From a virus: a DNA stretch of 64,000 nt. Shown here one piece after another: positions 7,661 to 15,230 of this stretch (position 1 is the stretch's first letter; the number at the start of each line of letters is the position of its first letter). Under the pieces are notes generated by a model. The model was not told the origin of the DNA, made no database searches, and saw nothing but the letters and a program-made list of their open reading frames with translations. A program made the translations under genes and the position numbers. The stretch lies in the IMG/VR virus record IMGVR_UViG_3300028883_000041, positions 1-64,000 of that record, one strand, 5' to 3'.

Positions 7661-7932
7661 ATCAATTCCTCCACTACGAAAGATAGATATCCAGTATATT
7701 CATCAACCCATGCTTTGTCACCAAAACCATAGATAATACAGTCACCAGAGGCATTTTCTAAATCACTCATAATGTCTTCTAAAGCTCCATTACCTTTTGC
7801 ATAATGAAACCGTTCTGACATCTTTGATTTCCAATCAACTGGAAGTTGTTCTCTGATATCTTCCCAAGATAGAGCACACCATTGAGTTGTGTTCAATACT
7901 AATGTAACATCAGTTGCTAATTTTATTCCCAT
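7657..7932 (-). CDS. Hypothetical protein, 91 residues
   Basis: A small alpha/beta protein without cysteine pairs or membrane segments. It overlaps the upstream gene by 10 nt and the downstream one by 4 nt. No family recognised. Confidence 0.6.
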   Translation of the reverse strand: MGIKLATDVTLVLNTTQWCALSWEDIREQLPVDWKSKMSERFHYAKGNGALEDIMSDLENASGDCIIYGFGDKAWVDEYTGYLSFVVEELI

Positions 7933-8384
7933 GCTGTAGCCTCCTTATAGTTATCACAGTTAAGAGTAAATCTTTGTAATGTTCCTTTTATCAAATCTTC
8001 TATGGTTATAGTCCATTTAACATCTTTATCATTAGTCATGAAGGTCATAGGTAGTTCAATTTCTATAGTGTAGAGCCATTTACTATCTCCAGCTTGGTCA
8101 TAGTCAATACTGTAATCACTCCACAACTCACTTTTTCCTACAATAATCATCTCACCAGTTCTGTAATCCCATTCTTTTTCTATTGAAGTATTATAGACAA
8201 TGAAAGCTGTAGCAATTTTATATCCATAGGTCATCCAATGATAATGAGGGTTCTTTTCTTCCATCATAGTCTGGAATAAGTGTCTAATGTCTGGAACAAC
8301 AGCTGATGGATAACCATCACAGTGTTTGTATAACCAGAGAACGTTTTTACCACTTACAATCTTGATATTTGCTCTTGTTCCCAT
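7923..8384 (-). CDS. Phage-type protein with MGTRAN N-terminus
   Basis: The 153-residue protein starts MGTRANIKI and has a motif of the form LYKHCDGYPS near residue 18. The combination MGTR plus a later aromatic-x-x-DGYP resembles a small conserved protein family seen in many tailed-phage genomes, whose function is not known to me. It sits in the small-protein operon, coupled to the upstream gene by a 1-nt overlap. Confidence 0.65.
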   Translation of the reverse strand: MGTRANIKIVSGKNVLWLYKHCDGYPSAVVPDIRHLFQTMMEEKNPHYHWMTYGYKIATAFIVYNTSIEKEWDYRTGEMIIVGKSELWSDYSIDYDQAGDSKWLYTIEIELPMTFMTNDKDVKWTITIEDLIKGTLQRFTLNCDNYKEATAWE

Positions 8385-8833
8385 TATTGATTAGCCTCCT
8401 TAAAGACTGTCTCTTGGACGAAGTTAAGAGCTTCTTGTAACTCTTGTGTATCAGCATTCATCTTATCTTTGATTGCTTTGATGATTACATCAAGGTTCTT
8501 TGATAAGAATAGAATGTCATCTCTGGATAGTTTGTTATCTAATGGGTTAATGTTCTTCCATGCATCGTAGTCAAGAGTAATCTTGGTATCAGCGAAATAC
8601 CAGTCAGTAACATAGGTTAGAGGGTCTAATTTCTTGGCTATTCTATAGTGGTGTTGAGGGTAGTAATTTTGTTCAGATTTAGGTTTAAAATGAATGAAGA
8701 ACCCAACTGGGATTACTTCATCTAACCACTTAAAGACCTTCTGAAGAGTATCATAGAGTTGTTTGGTCATATAGTCTCGACCTTCAGTTGCTTTTCTCAA
8801 CCTTCTTAACTCTTCTTTAGTCAGTACGGTCAT
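8384..8833 (-). CDS. Hypothetical protein, 149 residues
   Basis: The start at 8833 has an AGGTG motif about 8 nt upstream and overlaps the previous gene by 17 nt; a longer frame to 8887 is less likely. The product is a helical, basic soluble protein with no recognised domain. Confidence 0.6.
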   Translation of the reverse strand: MTVLTKEELRRLRKATEGRDYMTKQLYDTLQKVFKWLDEVIPVGFFIHFKPKSEQNYYPQHHYRIAKKLDPLTYVTDWYFADTKITLDYDAWKNINPLDNKLSRDDILFLSKNLDVIIKAIKDKMNADTQELQEALNFVQETVFKEANQ

Positions 8834-9638
8834 CTTTCTTTTCACCTCTTGTCTTTTCGTAGATATCAATAACCCACTTACTCGCATATTGATAGATTTT
8901 GTATTCGAAGTATTTATCTGGGAGTTTGTTCTTTATGAATATCTCTGTTGCTTCTGCTCCAAAGAAACCCATCAATTCATCGATATCTAATAGTTCTATC
9001 TTAATCAGACTGTTGAAATTAACAGTTACAGACCACATGTTATCAACAATGTGAGCTGGTGAAAATCCGATTACGAATTCCTTATCATACTTCTCTTTCA
9101 TGATTGTATGAGCCTTTTCTAAAGCCAACATGATAACTTCTTTCCTATCTACTTCTGGTGGTTTAGGTTCAGTTATACCGAGTTTGAGTTCTAATGATGC
9201 TAACTTTTCGAGTTTTAAAAGTCTTGCATATATGTCTTGAACCTCATCGTTCAAATCATCAATAGTGCTTTCAGTTCCATCAATCTTATCTGATAGTTCA
9301 GATAGGTCATCATTAGTAACAAAGTTTTCATAGTCAAAGTCATCTGTGGTATAGATATCATGATTACTGATTATAGAATACCAATCAAGGTTACTTATAG
9401 CTTCATCTACATCTCCTTGAATTCTATCATCTACAACATCATTGACTAAATCATCAATTCTTCCAGTTTGAATGACGTCTTCTATCCCTTGTTCTACATC
9501 TATCTCATCAAATATCTCGTTTTTGAGTTCTTTGATTAGAGCATCAAAACTTTGTCTGGCATCAACTGGAATAAGGTCTCGTATTTTCATATAGACTGGA
9601 GTATAATTTTTAGATAATTGTTCATCAGAACCGTTCAT
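8817..9638 (-). CDS. Coiled-coil hypothetical protein, 273 residues
   Basis: The chosen ATG at 9638 is preceded by GGTGGAG and overlaps the upstream gene by 14 nt; an ATG at 9674 is possible. The N-terminal half is very acidic. A coiled-coil stretch of heptads (about residues 115-150) links it to an alpha/beta C-terminal domain. It is the largest product of this operon. An oligomeric scaffold or binding role is possible, but no family is recognised. Confidence 0.6.
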   Translation of the reverse strand: MNGSDEQLSKNYTPVYMKIRDLIPVDARQSFDALIKELKNEIFDEIDVEQGIEDVIQTGRIDDLVNDVVDDRIQGDVDEAISNLDWYSIISNHDIYTTDDFDYENFVTNDDLSELSDKIDGTESTIDDLNDEVQDIYARLLKLEKLASLELKLGITEPKPPEVDRKEVIMLALEKAHTIMKEKYDKEFVIGFSPAHIVDNMWSVTVNFNSLIKIELLDIDELMGFFGAEATEIFIKNKLPDKYFEYKIYQYASKWVIDIYEKTRGEKKDDRTD

Positions 9639-9879
9639 TGCTCTCCACCACATACTCTTCGATTGAACTACCATGATAGTAGTTTAAAGCCATCTCAACA
9701 AAATCGTTGATAGTCACCTCAATGTAAAGTCTTAATTTACAATGAGTGCATTCTACTGTAGCCCATAGAGAGCCATAGCAGAAATATTCGTTTGCTGGGG
9801 TTACTTGAACCCAGTCATGAGCTCCAGCATCTTCACATTCTTGCTGGGCTTTGGTCAGTTTGGTCATTTGTGTCGCCAT
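9625..9879 (-). CDS. Zinc-binding protein, first gene of leftward operon
   Basis: The start is placed at ATG 9879 because it lies about 27 nt from the TATA box at 9901-9912, giving a leaderless message; the frame upstream of it is fortuitous. The 84-residue protein has a CTHC pair plus two upstream cysteines, suggesting one zinc site. A TGTnnnACA dyad touches the start codon, so the operon is probably repressible. Confidence 0.6.
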   Translation of the reverse strand: MATQMTKLTKAQQECEDAGAHDWVQVTPANEYFCYGSLWATVECTHCKLRLYIEVTINDFVEMALNYYHGSSIEEYVVESNERF

Positions 9880-9912
9880 GTAATACAATATGGAGGGGGT
9901 GTTTATAAACCT
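9880..9912 (-). promoter_or_regulatory. TATA promoter with overlapping TGTnnnACA dyad
   Basis: The minus strand carries AAAAGGTTTATAAAC as BRE/TATA. TTGTATTAC then directly precedes the ATG at 9879, completing TGT-ATT-ACA with the A of the start codon. The dyad matches those at 6169, 6222 and 11225. Confidence 0.55.
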
Positions 9913-9993
9913 TTTGCTTTTTACACCGAGCCATACCAAATTTACACCATTTTTGATATACTGGAGTTAAATTAGAAGCGTTCTAACCGCAAT

Positions 9994-10002
9994 CTTTAAA
10001 TG
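9994..10002 (+). promoter_or_regulatory. TATA box for rightward operon
   Basis: CTTTAAATG is centred about 26 nt upstream of the ATG at 10024, consistent with a leaderless transcript. The gap 9880-10023 otherwise holds only the divergent promoter at 9880-9912. Confidence 0.55.
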
Positions 10003-10023
10003 TTTCGAAGGTTTTGATAATAC

Positions 10024-10278
10024 ATGAAGTGTCGCTATGTAGAATTCGAAAGATTATCGGAAGTTTTTCGAGAACATCGAGATGATGTGAAGCCATATGT
10101 AGAGTTTAGAGATATTAAAGAGGTGGAGAGCTTCTTGTATGAATGTCTTAATGAAGAAGAAGACATCCATTTCTTTTCTCTCTATGGTCAATTAGCAGTG
10201 ACAACATATCCAAGAGAATTGAAAGAGATAATGATTGATATCATCACAGAATTTAGGAGGTTTGCTAATGCAAGTTGA
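10024..10278 (+). CDS. Hypothetical acidic protein, 84 residues
   Basis: The first gene of the plus-strand operon, starting about 26 nt from its TATA box. The product is acidic and helical, with no recognised motif. Its last codons include AGGAGGT, the ribosome binding site of the next gene. Confidence 0.6.
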   Translation: MKCRYVEFERLSEVFREHRDDVKPYVEFRDIKEVESFLYECLNEEEDIHFFSLYGQLAVTTYPRELKEIMIDIITEFRRFANAS

Positions 10279-10474
10279 TGATTTACCAGAGGACTTTTTA
10301 GAGGTCTATGACTATATAGCATGGTATGGAGAAGATTGTAACTTACATGAGAGTTCTATATATCAGAGATTTAGTGGGAGTATGACATCAGAGAACATAG
10401 AAGAGATAATTAACAAACTACTGAAACTGGGGTTCATCTATGAACCAAGAGCCCACTACTATAGAGCTGTTTAA
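10268..10474 (+). CDS. Putative winged-helix protein, 68 residues
   Basis: ATG 10268 is chosen because AGGAGGT lies 7 nt upstream. The pattern of helices followed by the stretch around KLLKLGFIYE and a short aromatic strand at the end fits a small winged helix-turn-helix. It may be a transcription regulator for this region. The inference rests on secondary-structure pattern alone. Confidence 0.5.
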   Translation: MQVDDLPEDFLEVYDYIAWYGEDCNLHESSIYQRFSGSMTSENIEEIINKLLKLGFIYEPRAHYYRAV

Positions 10475-10501
10475 GATGTAAGATGTTAGAAGGTAATTAT
10501 A

Positions 10502-10942
10502 ATGAGTGAATGGTTTGAAAAGCTAAAGTCAAAAACAAGGGTAATAGAATTGAATGATAACACTTACTGGAAGGTAAAGAAGGATGCTCCTAAAACTGAA
10601 AAATGTCTGAATGCTTTTACTAATCTGCTCAAGAAGAAAGGAAAGTCTGTGAAACCTAATAAGATATTTGTTTCTTTCGATGGTTATTATCTTGGAGTAT
10701 ATTTCATATACAAAGACCTAAAAGAATTTGATTGGACAGAACATATTTATGAGCTTGTATGGATGATGTTAAAGAAGAAGGCTATCTTTCGTAATATTAA
10801 GATATCAGAAGGTGAAATTGTTGCCTTTTTTGCCATGAAAAACGCTGAGGACGTATATATTAATGATGGGTCCATCTATTATATTAAAGAAGACGATTTT
10901 AAGTCTTATTTATCTACTTTTAGGGATTTGAACGGTGTATGA
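10502..10942 (+). CDS. Hypothetical protein, 146 residues
   Basis: A basic alpha/beta soluble protein with lysine-rich segments and no recognised family. Its stop overlaps the start of the SemiSWEET-like gene in an ATGA junction, so the two are translated together. Confidence 0.6.
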   Translation: MSEWFEKLKSKTRVIELNDNTYWKVKKDAPKTEKCLNAFTNLLKKKGKSVKPNKIFVSFDGYYLGVYFIYKDLKEFDWTEHIYELVWMMLKKKAIFRNIKISEGEIVAFFAMKNAEDVYINDGSIYYIKEDDFKSYLSTFRDLNGV

Positions 10943-11208
10943 GTGTAGAATTAGTAATAGGTTGGATAGCAACTATCTTAACCACCTCATGTAATCTACC
11001 TCAATCTATAAAGGTTTTCAGAACTGGTAGAAGTGAAGATATATCTTATGTTTTTATTTTGTTCTTACTTATAGGTATGGTATTCTGGTTATCCTATTCT
11101 ATTCTTATTAATGATGTTCCATTAATGGTAACTAATATCATAGGTCTTGTTACAACTGCCCCCATTTTGTTACATAAACTAATTGTTCAAAACAACCGAA
11201 AGGTTTAA
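10939..11208 (+). CDS. SemiSWEET/PQ-loop family membrane transporter
   Basis: The 89-residue protein has three predicted transmembrane helices (about residues 4-25, 37-57 and 62-83). It carries the family signature: LTTSCNLPQ with the PQ pair at residues 21-22, followed by IKVFRTGRSEDIS. In bacterial SemiSWEETs a protein of this size dimerises to make a sugar transporter. The length matches that single three-helix unit. It sits between two small soluble genes in a virus operon, where a transporter is unexpected. The substrate cannot be read from the sequence, and other PQ-loop proteins carry other solutes. Confidence 0.8.
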   Translation: MSVELVIGWIATILTTSCNLPQSIKVFRTGRSEDISYVFILFLLIGMVFWLSYSILINDVPLMVTNIIGLVTTAPILLHKLIVQNNRKV

Positions 11209-11235
11209 ATATTGTATTACCATATTGTATCACAG
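11196..11235 (+). promoter_or_regulatory. BRE/TATA promoter with two operator-like repeats
   Basis: CCGAAAGGTTTAAATA (11196-11211) is a near-perfect BRE/TATA. It is followed by TTGTATTAC (11212-11220) and TTGTATCACAG (11225-11235) before the ATG at 11243. The second repeat is a TGTnnnACA dyad shared with three other promoters in the window. The gene downstream encodes an HTH protein, so autoregulation is plausible. Confidence 0.6.
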
Positions 11236-11242
11236 AACTAAA

Positions 11243-11908
11243 ATGACCGAAAACATATTCAAAGAATTCACCTTACCAACACGCAGACAGCTGATGATTT
11301 TGAAAGGAAAAAGTGAGCTGACTGTTAAAGAGGTAGCAGATTTATTCGGCTACCATGATGGAACGGTGAGAAGGAAGATACATCAAGGGGAAATCCCAGC
11401 GATGAAGCGTGACAAATACTATATACCAGCAAAGAGTATGTATAAAATAGTCTCAACACTTATGTTAGCATTGTCTAATATAGAGATTAAAGAGAAGGAT
11501 ACTCCATCAATATATAGTAGAACCATTTATACAGCAACTTTAATGCATCCAGAACTGGATTTAAAAGTGAGAATAACTTTTGATGTGAAAGTAGATTACA
11601 TAGCAGATAATCTGGTAGATTTCAATATTCATATATTGAAGATTAATGGTGCTGAACCAAACGCTTCTGGTAAGAATTGTATAGCTAAAGTAGAAGTAAG
11701 ATATGATGACAAGAACCTCATAGAACATATGTATATCAGTAAAAAATGGATAGGAGAGAATGACTATGATTCTCAATCAATGTTTCAAACAATGGGGTAT
11801 AAATGGAAAATGGTAATCTATTGGATTGCTAACTATTTCATACTCAAGTTCCATAGAGAAGAGATGAGAGACTTTATTCCACAACTGGAGGAAAAAGGAA
11901 ATGAGTAA
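11243..11908 (+). CDS. Excisionase-type HTH DNA-binding protein
   Basis: The start at 11243 is chosen from the promoter; the frame upstream lies inside the promoter. Residues about 24-65 form an excisionase/MerR-type helix-turn-helix (LTVKEVADLFGYHDGTVRRK, then a basic turn around EIPAMKRDKYYIP). The remaining 150 residues are an alpha/beta domain I do not recognise. Its promoter carries the same dyads as the promoters at 6149/6240 and 9879, so it is the best candidate for the regulator of the small-protein operons. No integrase is present, so an excisionase role is unlikely. Confidence 0.7.
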   Translation: MTENIFKEFTLPTRRQLMILKGKSELTVKEVADLFGYHDGTVRRKIHQGEIPAMKRDKYYIPAKSMYKIVSTLMLALSNIEIKEKDTPSIYSRTIYTATLMHPELDLKVRITFDVKVDYIADNLVDFNIHILKINGAEPNASGKNCIAKVEVRYDDKNLIEHMYISKKWIGENDYDSQSMFQTMGYKWKMVIYWIANYFILKFHREEMRDFIPQLEEKGNE

Positions 11909-12194
11909 GGTAAAAAATTTTAGAGTACCAGACAGTATTAAAGATTACTTCAAAGAAAGAGGAGAAAAGATAGCAAACATATTCAGACTTGCAAGAATTA
12001 CTCCTATAGTTGTAGAGAAGTCAATCATAAATGAGTATTATGCTGGGTCAGAGACACCAATAAGATTGTCTGATGATGAGTATGATACTATCAAAGATGA
12101 AGCAGATAAGTTAGATATGTTGCCTACAGTATATATGAGATTACTGATGATTAACTACTACCAGCTTGAGAATATGGAGGGTTATCAGCAATGA
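11901..12194 (+). CDS. Ribbon-helix-helix-like protein
   Basis: The 97-residue protein ends in a segment (about residues 52-85) with a short strand IRLSD followed by two helices, the pattern of CopG/MetJ-type ribbon-helix-helix DNA-binding proteins. It overlaps the HTH gene upstream by 8 nt and the next gene in an ATGA junction. It may cooperate with or counter that regulator. Confidence 0.5.
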   Translation: MSKVKNFRVPDSIKDYFKERGEKIANIFRLARITPIVVEKSIINEYYAGSETPIRLSDDEYDTIKDEADKLDMLPTVYMRLLMINYYQLENMEGYQQ

Positions 12195-12361
12195 CAGTAA
12201 TATGTCCAAACTGCCAATATCATACAACTAAGAACAATGAATACAGACAATTTACAAGTTCTGTCGTTTATAAGTGTAACAATGAGAACTGTGGAATGGT
12301 GTTCAAAGTAGTGATATTCAAAGAGCCTAAAGAATGGATTAACTTGGAGGAGAATGAATAA
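12191..12361 (+). CDS. Small zinc-ribbon protein, 56 residues
   Basis: The frame overlaps the upstream stop (ATGA) and the downstream start (TAATG), which supports translation. It has CPNC (residues 5-8) and a second pair C29 and C34, consistent with one zinc ribbon. Function unknown. Confidence 0.65.
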   Translation: MTVICPNCQYHTTKNNEYRQFTSSVVYKCNNENCGMVFKVVIFKEPKEWINLEENE

Positions 12362-12555
12362 TGCCAAAATGTGATATGTGTGGAGACGAAACCAGTTCTT
12401 CTGATTTGACTACTTATGGTATATGGGAATTCTGTGAAGAGTGTGATATTGATGCTGATTGGGCAATCAGAAACATGCTCAGAGAATATGAGAAACAACT
12501 TGAGAACAATCCAGAAACAGAAGCTCAAAGATTAAGAGATAAAGGAATTGATTAA
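12361..12555 (+). CDS. Small zinc-binding protein, 64 residues
   Basis: Two pairs, CDMC (residues 4-7) and CEEC (near residue 26), make a probable zinc site, followed by an acidic helix. It is part of the plus-strand operon, coupled upstream by TAATG. Confidence 0.6.
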   Translation: MPKCDMCGDETSSSDLTTYGIWEFCEECDIDADWAIRNMLREYEKQLENNPETEAQRLRDKGID

Positions 12556-12556
12556 A

Positions 12557-13003
12557 ATGACATTAGTAGATGTAGAATTTGGATTTGATGATTTAACAGA
12601 AAAAGAGAAAAAAGAGTTCAGAAAAGTATTTACTCTACCAAAAAACTACAAAGGTTTTAGAGGTATCTATACTGGAGGAGTATTGACACCAGATAGTTAT
12701 CTTCCAAACGATAAAGTAAAGAGCTTTCCAGACAGAATGCCTCTTGGAGTAGAGAATTACGGAGTAGCTGATAACATAGACCAAGTTATCTTTCTTTATG
12801 GAAACATTCTGGAAGAGGACGAGAGAAAGTGGTTTATCCATTTTGATGTTATCAAAAAGAAACACCAGCCTAAATTATGGGGTTGGAGATGGCATAAGTG
12901 GGGACCTTACATTGGTTGCCAAGAACCCACTGAAGAATACTTGAAAGATGAGCCTAAAATCAAGAAGGTGATAATCTTTCATTTATATGAGGTGATAAAA
13001 TGA
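12557..13003 (+). CDS. Hypothetical protein, 148 residues
   Basis: The start is placed at ATG 12557; an in-frame TTG at 12548 would overlap the upstream gene. The protein is rich in aromatic residues and lysine, with no recognised domain. Its stop overlaps the next start as ATGA. Confidence 0.6.
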   Translation: MTLVDVEFGFDDLTEKEKKEFRKVFTLPKNYKGFRGIYTGGVLTPDSYLPNDKVKSFPDRMPLGVENYGVADNIDQVIFLYGNILEEDERKWFIHFDVIKKKHQPKLWGWRWHKWGPYIGCQEPTEEYLKDEPKIKKVIIFHLYEVIK

Positions 13004-13224
13004 AAAAATACAGATATAAAGTAAAATGTATCTACTATTGGCAAGTTGATGGAGAGCAAGATGGACCAGAACAAGATAGTACATTGTTCCATTTTTCTGA
13101 CCGTGAGGATTTGACAGTAGAAGAGATTGTGTATAATATTGAACATGCAGCTTTTGATGCAGAAGAGACCGCCTTTGTAAAAATAAAGGGTATCCATGAG
13201 ATTACTATGGAGGAGATTGAATGA
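13000..13224 (+). CDS. Hypothetical acidic protein, 74 residues
   Basis: A small alpha/beta protein that is basic at the start and acidic after residue 15, with no cysteine pairs. It overlaps both neighbours in ATGA junctions. Its tail encodes GGAGGAG-type ribosome binding sequence for the next gene. Confidence 0.6.
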   Translation: MKKYRYKVKCIYYWQVDGEQDGPEQDSTLFHFSDREDLTVEEIVYNIEHAAFDAEETAFVKIKGIHEITMEEIE

Positions 13225-13664
13225 AATTCACAGCACTATTTAGAGATATTGGTGAGAACGCCAAACACACTGAACCATGGGAAGAGACCCATGAAATAGA
13301 TGAAGTGAAGTCTGAAGAGGATGCTATAGAGTGGTGTAAGAAGACCATTGAATGGTTCAATCGAACACATCCAGACCCTAAAGAAGCTGACCGAGAATTT
13401 ATTGGTTTAAAGAAGTTCTATGGGGAAATTTCTTATGCTAATCACGATTGGCATAAAGATTGCCTTCATACTCTCAAAGATAAGAGAGGATTATATGACA
13501 AACAGAAATGTGGTAGATGTGGGATTACTGGAAAGAGACGTGGTCTTAGAGGTTTTGTTGAAAGAGATTATCGATACAGACATAAAGACTTTGCCAGATG
13601 CGATACCTCTCTCAAGAGACTTGGAATGTGGGAAGATTTCATAGGAGACGAAGAAGATGAGTAG
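13221..13664 (+). CDS. Hypothetical protein with zinc-knuckle region
   Basis: The 147-residue protein has an N-terminal alpha/beta part. It then has a basic segment with CGRC and upstream C/H residues (about residues 77-105) that may bind zinc and nucleic acid. It overlaps the next gene by 8 nt. Function unknown. Confidence 0.6.
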   Translation: MKFTALFRDIGENAKHTEPWEETHEIDEVKSEEDAIEWCKKTIEWFNRTHPDPKEADREFIGLKKFYGEISYANHDWHKDCLHTLKDKRGLYDKQKCGRCGITGKRRGLRGFVERDYRYRHKDFARCDTSLKRLGMWEDFIGDEEDE

Positions 13665-13899
13665 TCCAGTATGCTTTTTCTGCGGAAAAAACCACTATCC
13701 TCTTTGGATATGTACCAAATGTGGTTTCATAAACTGTGATGGTTGTGATGACGAATTAATAGAAGAAATCGGTAGATATTATGAAATAAACTGTCCTAAT
13801 TGTCATACTGATGAATATTGGGAAGAGCTTTGGTATGACAAAAAGGAGAAAGTATGGAAAGTAGGAGATGAACTATATAAGGAGGAGGACTGGGAATGA
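13657..13899 (+). CDS. Zinc-binding protein with three CxxC pairs and one C-x4-C
   Basis: Eighty residues with CFFC, CTKC and CPNC pairs and a C-x4-C-x2-C stretch between them, suggesting a two-zinc cross-braced fold like that of the protein ending at 1937. The C-terminal third is acidic. It is part of the plus-strand operon. Confidence 0.6.
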   Translation: MSSPVCFFCGKNHYPLWICTKCGFINCDGCDDELIEEIGRYYEINCPNCHTDEYWEELWYDKKEKVWKVGDELYKEEDWE

Positions 13900-13940
13900 T
13901 ATCAAAGACAAAATATCAAAAGAAATATTAGGAGACTTGG

Positions 13941-14309
13941 ATGAAGATGAGTAGAGCAATAGTAGTTGATGAATTCAAAGTAGGTAAAAGAAAGTGCGTA
14001 GTAGTCAAGATGATTGACAAAGGAAGATATGTTACATCTCTTGGATACTGGCATAATGGCTATGTCCAGAAGCATAAGAGAACCAAGAAAAGAGGTTGGT
14101 CTTATGATAAGGCTATGTCAGAATGTGGCGAAGACCTCCCAGAAGAACTGACCTTTGAAGGAAAGTTAGGAGCATTATTAACTGATGAGACCGAATATTG
14201 GGGATTTGATACTATGCATGTAGGAGATAATGCAGAAACACAGAAATTTGAAACTGTTAGATACAGAACCATAGAGTTAGCAAAGTATCTGATTAAAAAG
14301 AGGATATAG
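13941..14309 (+). CDS. Hypothetical basic protein, 122 residues
   Basis: AGGAG lies 8 nt before the ATG at 13941; Met at codon 3 is an alternative. The middle of the protein is lysine- and arginine-rich, so nucleic-acid binding is possible. The 41-base gap upstream encodes nothing longer than 11 codons. No family recognised. Confidence 0.6.
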   Translation: MKMSRAIVVDEFKVGKRKCVVVKMIDKGRYVTSLGYWHNGYVQKHKRTKKRGWSYDKAMSECGEDLPEELTFEGKLGALLTDETEYWGFDTMHVGDNAETQKFETVRYRTIELAKYLIKKRI

Positions 14310-14311
14310 AA

Positions 14312-14725
14312 ATGACAACAAAGCGTGAATTAGCAGAAATTAAGGAAATAGGAGTATTAGAGTATATAGCCAGTGTTGAAGGAAAACTTGAAAAAGATTT
14401 TATCAATGGAGACATCATGGAGTTGTATGAAGATGAAGAGGTCAACAGACTGATAAATCATTTGAAACAGCTCGAAAGTGAAGTCAAGAGCATAAAATCG
14501 ACACTCAAGAAAGTAGATGAAGTAGCTATGGATGCTTTATCCAGAAGAGGGATAAAGAAAGCAGAGAACAACTTCATGAAGATTGCACTGGTTGAACAGA
14601 CCAGATATTCTATAGATGACCAGAAACTCGAAACCTTTTTATCCAAATATGGTAAATCTAAAACAGAGTTTCAGAAATCTAAGGAAATTAAATTCCTTAA
14701 GAAGACCATGAAAAAAGGTGATTAA
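14312..14725 (+). CDS. Coiled-coil hypothetical protein, 137 residues
   Basis: A central coiled coil (about residues 45-75) is followed by a basic alpha/beta C-terminus. The arrangement recalls phage-encoded helper proteins such as Gam-like nuclease inhibitors, but no diagnostic motif is seen and I do not assign it. It starts 2 nt after the preceding stop and directly abuts the membrane-protein gene. Confidence 0.6.
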   Translation: MTTKRELAEIKEIGVLEYIASVEGKLEKDFINGDIMELYEDEEVNRLINHLKQLESEVKSIKSTLKKVDEVAMDALSRRGIKKAENNFMKIALVEQTRYSIDDQKLETFLSKYGKSKTEFQKSKEIKFLKKTMKKGD

Positions 14726-14947
14726 ATGCTCTGGTATCAATTAATAGCTTTAGTAGTAGTTTGGGTAGCAATGTTTGCTACACCAGCTTTTTTCTATTTA
14801 ATCATAGCATGGATACAATTAGCTCTAAGAGACAGAACAAAGTTTAAAGAAAAAAAATATGTCTTGTGGATGATTGTTTTAGTTTTAATGGAAGTAATTT
14901 GTATTGTTACTATAGTTTTAATAGGAATGAGCGGAACTCTATCATGA
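14726..14947 (+). CDS. Small two-helix membrane protein
   Basis: The 73-residue product has two hydrophobic segments (about residues 4-34 and 46-69) separated by a basic loop. Size and topology would fit a holin, but such a guess needs a neighbouring lysis enzyme and none is seen. It is the last gene of the plus-strand operon and overlaps the convergent gene by 6 nt. Confidence 0.55.
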   Translation: MLWYQLIALVVVWVAMFATPAFFYLIIAWIQLALRDRTKFKEKKYVLWMIVLVLMEVICIVTIVLIGMSGTLS

Positions 14948-15226
14948 GTGCATTCTTGTTTTATGAATGTTTAATCCTCTTTTTGAGGATAACTCTTTTC
15001 CGCAAACATCACATATGAAGTAAATTGATGCTTCAATTTCTATGTTTTTATCGAGTTCTTCTGGAAATTCCTCTTCAACATCTACTTCTGCAACCAGTTC
15101 TTCTGGAGTTTCAACGTTTAAAGTAGAAGGCTCTACTTCAATTTGGTAACTCGCTGGAACTTCTATTCTAACAATCTTTTTTTCTGGTATCTCTAACTTC
15201 TTTTTCTTTCGTTTAAATAATCCCAT
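14942..15226 (-). CDS. C2H2 zinc-finger protein
   Basis: The 94-residue protein has a basic N-terminus (residues 5-10) and an acidic proline/valine-rich middle. It ends in a single classical C2H2 finger at about residues 70-93 (C-x2-C-x12-H-x4-H). Single C2H2 fingers of this type occur in archaeal viruses and usually bind DNA or protein. It follows the winged-helix gene by 4 nt, so the two are probably co-expressed. Confidence 0.75.
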   Translation of the reverse strand: MGLFKRKKKKLEIPEKKIVRIEVPASYQIEVEPSTLNVETPEELVAEVDVEEEFPEELDKNIEIEASIYFICDVCGKELSSKRGLNIHKTRMHS

Positions 15227-15230
15227 AATA

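Noticed and set aside
11243-11908. Excisionase-type HTH taken as evidence of a temperate, integrating virus
   Set aside because: No integrase or attachment site is seen. This HTH type is widespread in ordinary regulators, and its promoter suggests an autoregulated repressor.
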